A stretch of DNA of 38,768 bases from Anaerolineae bacterium (GTDB lineage: Bacteria; Chloroflexota; Anaerolineae; Anaerolineales; Villigracilaceae): positions 1 through 38,768 of the forward strand of contig JAKEFL010000202.1 of the NCBI GenBank assembly GCA_022616105.1. The letters run 5' to 3'. Under the pieces are notes generated by a model. It ran no database searches. It saw nothing but the letters and a program-made list of their open reading frames with translations, and was not told the origin of the DNA. Of the stretch, positions 18,725 to 26,031 are shown piece by piece. A program made the position numbers and the translations under genes. Every line of letters begins with the position of its first letter. Within the stretch, counting starts at the first letter, position 1.

Positions 18725-18827
18725 TTTGCTATTTGTTTTGAAAGGAGGTCGTCTTCGAAATAAACTTCCATATCAATCGATTTGATGGAACTTAAATTCT
18801 ATACAAAGTTAAAAGGAAAAAAATAAC

Positions 18828-19658
18828 ATGCGTAAAAAACTGATCTTTGTAGTTTTCTCGGTGATGGTAATTCTTGCGCTTGCAGTTAGCCCGGTTGGCG
18901 CTGTAACAGATGGTGAGTTGGATGGTGAAGGCCATCCTCATGTAGTCCTCTTACTCATGGAAGTTGATGGCGCACCAGCATTTCGATGCAGCGGAACATT
19001 ACTTTCTGCAACGGTCCTGTTGACCGCCGGACATTGCACGAATGGCTTTCCAGACTTTGAATTTAGCGGCATGCGAGTCTTCACTGAATCAGATGTTCAA
19101 GCTGGCATAGGCACTACCAATAATTATCCATTTGCCGGTCCGAACGCTGTGGAAGCAGTTGCGTGGGCCGCTCATCCGCTCTATGAGACCGGTCCCTTCT
19201 TCCTTCATGATGTTGGAATTGTCATCCTCGAAGAACCCGGTGTCGTTTTGGATGAGTACGGGACCCTTCCTTCTGTAAACCAATTTGATGCCTTCAAAAC
19301 AAAGCGTGGCCTTCAGAAAGTCACCTTTACTTCCGTTGGCTATGGCTTGCAGGAAAGCTTCCCTGACGCGGCCTCCTGGAAGGAGAACAACTCTAGAACA
19401 CGTTATGTGGCCCACCCCAAGCTGAACCAAATTAATGGAGGCATTGTTGGCGATTTCTCCATACTGTTGTCTAACAACCATCATACGGGCGGCACATGCT
19501 TTGGAGATTCTGGTGGCCCCAATTTCCTGGGTGATAGTAATCTCGTTGCGGGTATCACATCCTTCGGTTTGAACGGCAATTGCGCCGGCACTGGTGGTGT
19601 ATTCCGCACCGATAGACAGGATGTTCTGGGTTTCATCAACTCCTACCTGAATCCGTAA
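18828..19658 (+). CDS. Secreted trypsin-like (S1) serine protease
   Basis: Signal peptide; RCSGTLLSATVLLTAGHC, HDVGIVIL, TCFGDSGGPNFL catalytic triad motifs. Confidence 0.93.
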   Translation: MRKKLIFVVFSVMVILALAVSPVGAVTDGELDGEGHPHVVLLLMEVDGAPAFRCSGTLLSATVLLTAGHCTNGFPDFEFSGMRVFTESDVQAGIGTTNNYPFAGPNAVEAVAWAAHPLYETGPFFLHDVGIVILEEPGVVLDEYGTLPSVNQFDAFKTKRGLQKVTFTSVGYGLQESFPDAASWKENNSRTRYVAHPKLNQINGGIVGDFSILLSNNHHTGGTCFGDSGGPNFLGDSNLVAGITSFGLNGNCAGTGGVFRTDRQDVLGFINSYLNP

Positions 19659-19692
19659 AGATTTCTTCCATAGGTTGTTAAAGTAGCTCAAT

Positions 19693-19720
19693 GGGTTGCC
19701 TGTCGGCAACCCTTTTTTTT
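19693..19720 (+). terminator. Intrinsic terminator
   Basis: GGGTTGCC TGTC GGCAACCC TTTTTTTT. Confidence 0.95.
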
Positions 19721-19811
19721 CTAACATAATATCAATTCTTCTTTATTAGATTTCTTACATTCCTTCGCTAAACTACGCTCAATTCAATCAATTCTGATAA
19801 GGAGACCAACC

Positions 19812-20249
19812 ATGACATTCTATTTGCACCCATATCCCTTCGACATCGCTCAGGGCAGGCCATATCGCCGCGTGGCTCGTCGCTGGTCTGCCAGCAATGA
19901 ACGCGCTCTCGGTGTGAACATTCGCGAGGAAGATGATGCTTACGTTCTTTCCGCGCTCGTGCCAGGACTCAAATCCGAAGACTTGAGCATTCAAGTATTG
20001 GAGGATATCGTCCGCATCGAAGGCGAATACAAGCGAAGCACGCCGCAGAGCGGCAGTGTGGACAAGGCAGATGAGACCGCGTATCTCATGCAGGAACTTC
20101 CTCACGGCTCGTTCAAGCGGACCCTGCGCCTGCCGGCCGTTATCGACGCGGATCACGTCGAAGCGAAGATCACCGATGGTGTGTTAACGCTGAGACTGCC
20201 CAAGGCAGAATCCGCCCGACCGAAGAAGATCAAGATCACGTCCAAGTAA
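19812..20249 (+). CDS. Hsp20/alpha-crystallin small heat shock protein
   Basis: LGVNIREEDDAYVLSALVPGLKSEDLSIQVLEDIVRIEGEYK...GSFKRTLRLPAVIDADHVEAKITDGVLTLRLPKAE. Confidence 0.92.
   Translation: MTFYLHPYPFDIAQGRPYRRVARRWSASNERALGVNIREEDDAYVLSALVPGLKSEDLSIQVLEDIVRIEGEYKRSTPQSGSVDKADETAYLMQELPHGSFKRTLRLPAVIDADHVEAKITDGVLTLRLPKAESARPKKIKITSK
19836..19855. repeat. In-frame copy of an interspersed palindromic repeat (CCCTTCGACAnnGCTCAGGG type)
   Basis: CCCTTCGACATCGCTCAGGG within the Hsp20 N-terminus; encodes PFDIAQG on plus and ALSDVEG on minus, peptides typical of this repeat class. Confidence 0.65.
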
Positions 20250-20269
20250 GAAGCGAAAATTTATCACAT

Positions 20270-20306
20270 ACGAAACCCGCGCACGTGCGCGGGTTTCGTA
20301 TTTTTA
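20270..20306 (+). terminator. Intrinsic terminator after hsp20
   Basis: ACGAAACCCGCGCACGTGCGCGGGTTTCGT palindrome followed by ATTTTT. Confidence 0.9.
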
Positions 20307-20350
20307 GCAACGTGTATAATTCGTCCAGATTCTTAATCTGGAGAAAACTT

Positions 20351-21355
20351 GTGCGTGTGAGATCTACCATTCTTTTTATTGCAATTGCTATTACGATGAG
20401 TGCATGTGGAGCTGCGGCGGAACCAGCTTCCACATCCACTCCCATCCCAACAGACACCCAGGTTGTTCCTCCCACTCTTACAGCCACGCCTACAATACCA
20501 CTTGCGGTGTTGGTCATTCCACCAGACCTTGACCCCGATACATCTAATCTATATCAGACAACAGTATATGATCTGGCTCAGGCATCCGGGTTTCGTTTTC
20601 AGGTGCGTAACACGCTGACACCTGCCGATATCGAACCTGGCTTGAAAGTAGTGATTGCACTGCCGCCTGACCCTGGAATTGCCGCGCTTGCTGCTACAGC
20701 ACCAGATGTGCAATTCCTTGCGATCAATATCCCTGACATCACTGCGGGTGGAAATGTCAGCGTGTTGGGAAATAATTCTCAATCGGATATTTCTGCGTTT
20801 CTGGCTGGTTATACTGCCGCACTCATCACAGATGATTACCGCATTGGCATGATGATCCCGAAGGATAATGCGGACGCAATCCGTTCGTTGAATGCCTTCG
20901 TCAATGGCATGAAATTCCATTGCGGGACTTGTCCTCGTCTCTATTTTTATCAGTGGGCTTTCCCACAATATATCGAAATCGGTGCTGATGAAGATCCGGC
21001 TAATTATGACGCGTATGCGGATATCCTTATACTGCAATACAAAGTCAGCACGATCTATCTTCATCCTGATATTTCTACTACAGATCTCATTACCTATATT
21101 GGCACGACAGGTACATCCATGATCGGAACGAAAACCCCGGAGCAGCAGCCTGCTGGCTGGGTGATGACCATTCAACCCGATGTGATCAAAGCGATTCAAA
21201 ATGCGTGGCCGGACCTAATCAATGGACAGGGCGAGCTCACGGTTCAATCTCCCCTTGGCTTGGCTGATATAGATCCAAGCCTTCTCTCCCCTGGAAAACA
21301 ACGACTTGTTGAACAAACGCTTAGCGACTTACAAGCGGGTTTGATTAGTCCATGA
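20351..21355 (+). CDS. BMP-family/periplasmic-binding-like lipoprotein
   Basis: GTG start 20351; RVRSTILFIAIAITMSACG lipobox; LAVLVIPPDLDPDTSNLYQTTVYDLAQASGFRFQV...VQFLAINIPDI...ISAFLAGYTAALITDDYRIGMMIP. TATAAT at 20315-20320. Confidence 0.65.
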   Translation: MRVRSTILFIAIAITMSACGAAAEPASTSTPIPTDTQVVPPTLTATPTIPLAVLVIPPDLDPDTSNLYQTTVYDLAQASGFRFQVRNTLTPADIEPGLKVVIALPPDPGIAALAATAPDVQFLAINIPDITAGGNVSVLGNNSQSDISAFLAGYTAALITDDYRIGMMIPKDNADAIRSLNAFVNGMKFHCGTCPRLYFYQWAFPQYIEIGADEDPANYDAYADILILQYKVSTIYLHPDISTTDLITYIGTTGTSMIGTKTPEQQPAGWVMTIQPDVIKAIQNAWPDLINGQGELTVQSPLGLADIDPSLLSPGKQRLVEQTLSDLQAGLISP

Positions 21356-21368
21356 AGTGTCATTAAAC

Positions 21369-21400
21369 CAAAACCCCCGTGAATATCACGAGAGTTTTGG
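21369..21400. terminator. Putative terminator hairpin
   Basis: CCAAAACccccgtgaatatcacgagaGTTTTGG with nested CGTGA/TCACG. Confidence 0.5.
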
Positions 21401-21441
21401 CATCAAAAAGGAGGAGAAGAAGGAGAATAGCAAGGGGGGAC

Positions 21442-21879
21442 TTATAAAGTCACCCCCATGATCGCAGAAGTTCTTTCGCTTCGTTGACCGTGCCCAAGCC
21501 ATGCCATTGCTTTGATAACCAACACAGCAGAGTTCACGGGTTTCACAAGGCATTCATCTGCACCTGCCTGGTTGGCTTCCATGATTTCATCAACAGTATT
21601 TGCTGAAATGAGCATCAAAATAGGACCACGGCTGGCTGTGCGCAAACCTATTAGCAGGGCAGCGCGTTCAGACTTGGATAATTGCATATCAATCAACATT
21701 AATGAAGGACCGACCAGCCGCGCGCTTTGCAGGGCATCCGATACATTCGATTCAGAAAGAACAATACAATTTCTCTGGTTAAAAAGGGTATCCAAAACTG
21801 CAACGCTCTCAGGCTGATCGGAGACGATCAACACCGTATGAAGGGGGATGGTATCTGCATTAGATTTCCAGGCAACCAT
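21442..21879 (-). CDS. Response-regulator receiver (REC)-like domain protein
   Basis: Start at ATG 21879 (AAGGAA RBS); HTVLIVSDQPESVAVLDTLF...LMLIDMQLSKSERAALL...PILMLISANTVDEIMEANQAGADECLVKPVN. Confidence 0.75.
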   Translation of the reverse strand: MVAWKSNADTIPLHTVLIVSDQPESVAVLDTLFNQRNCIVLSESNVSDALQSARLVGPSLMLIDMQLSKSERAALLIGLRTASRGPILMLISANTVDEIMEANQAGADECLVKPVNSAVLVIKAMAWLGHGQRSERTSAIMGVTL

Positions 21880-21906
21880 GAGTGAGTTCCTTTCTTTCTT
21901 GTTAAC

Positions 21907-21936
21907 TTGACGTGAATCCAGCCAACATGTTACACT
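21907..21936 (+). promoter_or_regulatory. Putative sigma70-type promoter for the leader/GNAT transcript
   Basis: TTGACG (21907-21912), 18-nt spacer, TACACT (21931-21936). Confidence 0.45.
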
Positions 21937-21979
21937 CGAAATGTAGGCAAATTTCGCGAAGCGGAAAGGAGACGTACCC

Positions 21980-22063
21980 ATGTTCAACAGCAAAACCATT
22001 TTTATCACTCGAATCGGCGACAGTGGTTCTGTTGATTCGCGGAGTGCGCCTGCTCATCATTAA
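21980..22063 (+). CDS. Candidate 27-aa leader peptide
   Basis: GGAAAGGAG RBS then ATG; MFNSKTIFITRIGDSGSVDSRSAPAHH*; overlaps a long RNA hairpin and ends in a second hairpin. Confidence 0.4.
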   Translation: MFNSKTIFITRIGDSGSVDSRSAPAHH

Positions 22064-22083
22064 TTTACACGCAATGTAAATTA

Positions 22084-22120
22084 AAGCCGCGGTGCACTCG
22101 CCCGTGGCTTCTTTGTTTCT
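22084..22120 (+). terminator. Putative attenuator/terminator hairpin
   Basis: AAGCCGCGG (22084-22092) pairs with CCGTGGCTT (22102-22110), then CTTTGTTTCT; preceded by TAATTTACA/TGTAAATTA hairpin 22061-22083. Confidence 0.5.
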
Positions 22121-22170
22121 TAAGTAAGCCATGGGCAAATGCCTGTGGCGATTTTTATTCCTCATCTCAA

Positions 22171-22210
22171 CTCCTCTCCCATTTTGGGAGAGGGGCAAGG
22201 GGTGAGGGTG
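22171..22210. repeat. Interspersed palindromic repeat CTCCTCTCCCATTTTGGGAGAGGGGCAAGGGGTGAGGG
   Basis: Perfect stem CCTCTCCCA/TGGGAGAGG with the GGGGTGAGGG tail typical of a widespread bacterial repeat. Confidence 0.7.
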
Positions 22211-22218
22211 GAGGAAAC

Positions 22219-22797
22219 ATGTTCGATATTCAAACTCAATTATTTGAAGCCAGGGATATTCGCTTCGGTCCTATTGATCATGAAAAGGATCCCGAAATCG
22301 AAGCCAAATGGACTCATGATTCTGAGTTCATGCGCATGATGGAGATCAATCCTGCCAGGCCCCTGTCGGCAGCGATCATCAAGAAGCAGTATGAAAAACT
22401 TGAAAAGCAAATTGATGAAAGTAAAAATCTGTATCACTTTGCCATCCGTGCCAAAGAAGATGACAGGCTGATCGGCAAGGCTGGTATCCAGTGGATCGAG
22501 TGGACGAATGGCAATGGCTGGATTAATCTTGGTATTGGCGCTGCAGAAGATAGGCGTAAAGGATATGGTTCTCAGGCATTGAACATGCTGATTCGTTTTG
22601 CATTTGCAGAGCTGAATCTCTTTCGTGTCAGCGCGCGGGTGCCTGAATACAATGAGGCAGCGATTGCCTTGTTCGAGAAATTCGGCTTTATGGAGGAAGT
22701 TCGCCGCCGCCAAGCCCTTGACCGCGACGGCCGCCGATGGGACCTCATCGTTTTCGGGCTGTTGAACTCTGAGTGGCAGAATCAAGCCAAAGCGTAG
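22219..22797 (+). CDS. GNAT family N-acetyltransferase (RimJ/RimL-like)
   Basis: GGAGG RBS; GWINLGIGAAEDRRKGYGSQALNMLIRFAFAELNLFRVSARVPEYNEAAIALFEKFGF. Confidence 0.88.
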   Translation: MFDIQTQLFEARDIRFGPIDHEKDPEIEAKWTHDSEFMRMMEINPARPLSAAIIKKQYEKLEKQIDESKNLYHFAIRAKEDDRLIGKAGIQWIEWTNGNGWINLGIGAAEDRRKGYGSQALNMLIRFAFAELNLFRVSARVPEYNEAAIALFEKFGFMEEVRRRQALDRDGRRWDLIVFGLLNSEWQNQAKA

Positions 22798-22806
22798 GAG
22801 GAAACG

Positions 22807-23376
22807 ATGAGAGATTTATTTCGCGGAAAACTTGTTCGTCTTACATGGGAAGAGCCTGACGCGCGCGCAAAGATTGAAGTCCAGTGGCAACGCGATACAG
22901 AATTCCATCGCCTCGCGGATAGCGATCCCGCCCGAATGGAATCGGAGAAGAAACTCAAGGAGTGGTTTGAGAAACAAAGCGAGAATGGTTTCAAACCCGA
23001 ACGCTATTCCTTTTCTGTTCGCACATTGGAGGAAGATAAGCACATCGGTTTCTTTGTGTTATGGCTTGACTTGATCCACAACGAAGCCTGGGTTGGGATT
23101 GGTATTGGCGACCGCGACTTCTGGGGCAGGGGCTATGGCACAGAGATGATGAAACTGTGCCTGCAATATGCGTTTACTGAATTGAACGTGCATCGCGTCT
23201 CGCTGGGTTTGCACGAATACAACCCGCGCGCGTTGCGGTCATATGAGAAAGCAGGCTTTCGACTCGAAGGGCGAACGCGCAAGGATTTGACGCGCGAAGG
23301 CAGGCGATATGACTCATTGTGGCTGGGAATCCTGCGCGAAGAATGGATGCAAATGCAAAATGGAGATCAACCATGA
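22807..23376 (+). CDS. GNAT family N-acetyltransferase (RimJ/RimL-like)
   Basis: AWVGIGIGDRDFWGRGYGTEMMKLCLQYAFTELNVHRVSLGLHEYNPRALRSYEKAGF. Confidence 0.9.
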   Translation: MRDLFRGKLVRLTWEEPDARAKIEVQWQRDTEFHRLADSDPARMESEKKLKEWFEKQSENGFKPERYSFSVRTLEEDKHIGFFVLWLDLIHNEAWVGIGIGDRDFWGRGYGTEMMKLCLQYAFTELNVHRVSLGLHEYNPRALRSYEKAGFRLEGRTRKDLTREGRRYDSLWLGILREEWMQMQNGDQP

Positions 23377-23948
23377 AGGATATTCTTACAGGCAATCTTG
23401 TGCGCCTGGCTGCATTCGACCCCGAAGAGGTTGGAAAGGCATTTTCAGGGTGGAGTCGCGATTCGGAATATTGGCGTTTAATGGATTCTGGCGCGATTCG
23501 TTTGCAGTCAACAAAAGAAGCCGTTAAAAATTTCGAGAAGGAAGTTGAAGAGCTCGCGCCTGGGGTCTATTTCTTTGGTGTTCGCAGACTTGCCGATGAT
23601 GTATTGATTGGTGAGATGGTTCTGGACGTTGTGAACTGGAGTGGGCGCGATGCATTCGTGGGCCTTAGTATTGGCGCGCGAGAAAACTGGGGCAAAGGCT
23701 ACGGCACGGACATGATGAAGGTGTTATTGCGCTTTGCTTTCACTGAAGTCAATTTAAAGCGCGTGTCGCTGGGTGTGTTCGAGTACAACCCGCGCGCCAT
23801 CCGTTCCTACGAAAAGTCAGGCTTCTGTCATGAGGGACGCCAGCGAGGATTTCTAAACCGGGAAGGGAAGCGATGGGATATGCCCTTCATGGGCATCCTG
23901 CGTGAAGAGTGGATGAATCTGCAAGAGAAAGAAAGGGAAAATATGTGA
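23373..23948 (+). CDS. GNAT family N-acetyltransferase (RimJ/RimL-like)
   Basis: ATGA overlap with upstream gene; AFVGLSIGARENWGKGYGTDMMKVLLRFAFTEVNLKRVSLGVFEYNPRAIRSYEKSGF. Confidence 0.9.
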   Translation: MKDILTGNLVRLAAFDPEEVGKAFSGWSRDSEYWRLMDSGAIRLQSTKEAVKNFEKEVEELAPGVYFFGVRRLADDVLIGEMVLDVVNWSGRDAFVGLSIGARENWGKGYGTDMMKVLLRFAFTEVNLKRVSLGVFEYNPRAIRSYEKSGFCHEGRQRGFLNREGKRWDMPFMGILREEWMNLQEKERENM

Positions 23949-24856
23949 TGAGAGCGCGCGGCTATGAAGGAATACAAGATCTATATGCCATGCTTGATCT
24001 ATTGGCAGAGGGGCGCAAGGCTGATAACGGCACCTATTACGTCCACCGCGGTGATTTGCAATGGTGGCTGTTTTACACCGATGTGCCTCAGGAAGCATGG
24101 CAGCCCAATATCCACCTTTGGATCGACGATGGTGATCGTTTGATTGGCTGGGCTTTGCTTTCACAAGGTGAATATGCCTTCGATGTTTATGTTTCTCCGC
24201 TTTTGCGCGGCGATTCGCGTGAACATGAAATGCTTGCCTGGGCTGTAGAGCAGATGTCCGCGCTTGGCAGCCTGCAAAACGTTTGGGTTGCAGAGGATGA
24301 TGAAGTGCGCATTCGATGGATGAAAGAAAATGGATTCAAACCTGAGCAGGGACATTTCGTTCATTTCAAGCGCTCATTATTTGGACCCTTGGATGGACCC
24401 GCGTTACCTGAAGGATTCAGCCTGCGGACATCGCGCGGCCAAGAAGACGCGCGTCTGCGTTCGGTGATATCTCATGCAGCGTTTGGGTCTAGTAAGCCGT
24501 TTGAGGAATACTGGCCGCGTACACTGCGTTTCATGCAATCAGCAGTCTATGTGCCTGAACATGAAATATTCGTCGTTTCTCCGAACGGAGAGATCGCCGC
24601 GTTTTGCATTATCTGGACAGATGAACTTAGTAAGATCGGGCATTTCGAGCCAGTTGCCACGCACCCAAATTTTCAGCGCATGGGCCTGGGGAAGAGTCTG
24701 CTTTTCGAAGGCATGCGCAGGCTCAAGTCCGAAGGTATGAACGAAGCCGATGTCTGTACGAATGATGATAACGCGCCCGCGATCCGTTTATATGAGTCGG
24801 TTGGTTTTCAAAAAGCCAAACGATTGTTGACGTATAGGAAAAAGAGGACAACATGA
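23948..24856 (+). CDS. Tandem GNAT domain acetyltransferase
   Basis: TGATG overlap; C-terminal THPNFQRMGLGKSLLFEGMRRLKSEGMNEADVCTNDDNAPAIRLYESVGF; degenerate N-terminal GNAT half. Confidence 0.82.
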   Translation: MRARGYEGIQDLYAMLDLLAEGRKADNGTYYVHRGDLQWWLFYTDVPQEAWQPNIHLWIDDGDRLIGWALLSQGEYAFDVYVSPLLRGDSREHEMLAWAVEQMSALGSLQNVWVAEDDEVRIRWMKENGFKPEQGHFVHFKRSLFGPLDGPALPEGFSLRTSRGQEDARLRSVISHAAFGSSKPFEEYWPRTLRFMQSAVYVPEHEIFVVSPNGEIAAFCIIWTDELSKIGHFEPVATHPNFQRMGLGKSLLFEGMRRLKSEGMNEADVCTNDDNAPAIRLYESVGFQKAKRLLTYRKKRTT

Positions 24857-25887
24857 ATACAACACTTGTCAAGCAGCAAATTCTTCCACTGCCTGCCGGC
24901 TATACAGCGCGCGGTGGAAATATTGATGATTACAAAATCGCCTGCGATTTGCTCAATGCTCATTCACAATATCTAAACAAGTGTGATGACTTGAACGATC
25001 CTGAATTGCTTCGTCTCGACTGGCAGAACGATGGTTTCAATCCAGAGACAGACACGCGTATGATATTTGCGCCAGATCAGACTCTCGTCGCGTTTGCGGA
25101 ATGCTGGCTAACTCAGGAACCGCCGGTTCATCCGTGGATCTTTGGCTGTGTGCATCCTGATCATTGGGGCAAGGGCATTGGCAGTCACATTCTCACATGG
25201 GCAGAAGAGCACGCGCGCCTCGCGCTCGAAAAATGTGAACCCGATCTGCGCGTTGCGCCGCGTTCTGGAGCCGAAGCGCACAACCAGGCCGGGCTTGACC
25301 TCTTTGAAGGCCTGAGATGGAAATACATCCGCTCCTTCTATCGCATGGTCACGGATTTGGATTCTGCGCCCGAAGTTCCCTCATTCCCTGATGGAATTAC
25401 CGTGCGCCCGTACAACCCTGAAACAGAGACTGAAGAAGTCTATCGGACGCTCGTTGACACGTTCAAAGATCACTTTGGTTTCATTGCCCCGCCGTTTGAA
25501 AAAGGTCTGGCAGATTTTAAACATAACTTCATTGAGGAACCAGGCTACGATCCGCGCTTTTGGTTTGTTGCCATGGCAGGCGATGAAATGGCTGGAATAT
25601 GTATTTGCCGTCCCGAAGACGCGGAGGATCTGGAATCAGGCTGGGTCAACGAGCTGGGTGTGAAACGCGCCTGGCGCAAACGCGGGCTTGGATATGCCTT
25701 GCTCAAACATGCCTTCGCTGCGTTTTATACAAATGGAAAGAAACGCGCAGGTCTGGGTGTGGATGCAGACAGCCTGACAGGCGCGCTGCGTTTGTATGAA
25801 CGCGCGGGTATGCGAGTCCAGCGTCAATTCAACCAATACGAAAAGGAATTCCGGCCCGGCAGAGAGCTGGCTGTGGAATCTTTATAG
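24853..25887 (+). CDS. Tandem GNAT domain acetyltransferase (MshD-like architecture)
   Basis: ATGA overlap; two acetyl-CoA-binding regions VHPDHWGKGIGSHILTWAEE and VKRAWRKRGLGYALLKHAFAAF...LTGALRLYERAGM. Confidence 0.85.
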   Translation: MNTTLVKQQILPLPAGYTARGGNIDDYKIACDLLNAHSQYLNKCDDLNDPELLRLDWQNDGFNPETDTRMIFAPDQTLVAFAECWLTQEPPVHPWIFGCVHPDHWGKGIGSHILTWAEEHARLALEKCEPDLRVAPRSGAEAHNQAGLDLFEGLRWKYIRSFYRMVTDLDSAPEVPSFPDGITVRPYNPETETEEVYRTLVDTFKDHFGFIAPPFEKGLADFKHNFIEEPGYDPRFWFVAMAGDEMAGICICRPEDAEDLESGWVNELGVKRAWRKRGLGYALLKHAFAAFYTNGKKRAGLGVDADSLTGALRLYERAGMRVQRQFNQYEKEFRPGRELAVESL

Positions 25888-26031
25888 ACGATATCCAATA
25901 TCAGTACTTCACGAAGATTATTCGTAGTGGCGACTTCCCTGGCACCGTGCGGCTTAAGCCGTACGATTTGCCAAGCAAATCAGGCAGATGTAGTCGCTAA
26001 CGAAAAAGTTGAAGTGAATAGGAGAAGGAAC

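Noticed and set aside
19089-19727. 212-aa minus-strand ORF opposite the trypsin-like protease
   Set aside because: Antisense of a gene with intact catalytic motifs and runs through its terminator; no domain signature.
20549-21199. 216-aa minus-strand ORF opposite the BMP-like lipoprotein
   Set aside because: Antisense shadow; composition is not protein-like.
21902-22198. 98-aa minus-strand ORF across the leader region
   Set aside because: Overlaps the hairpins and promoter of the plus-strand leader; no RBS or homology recognised.
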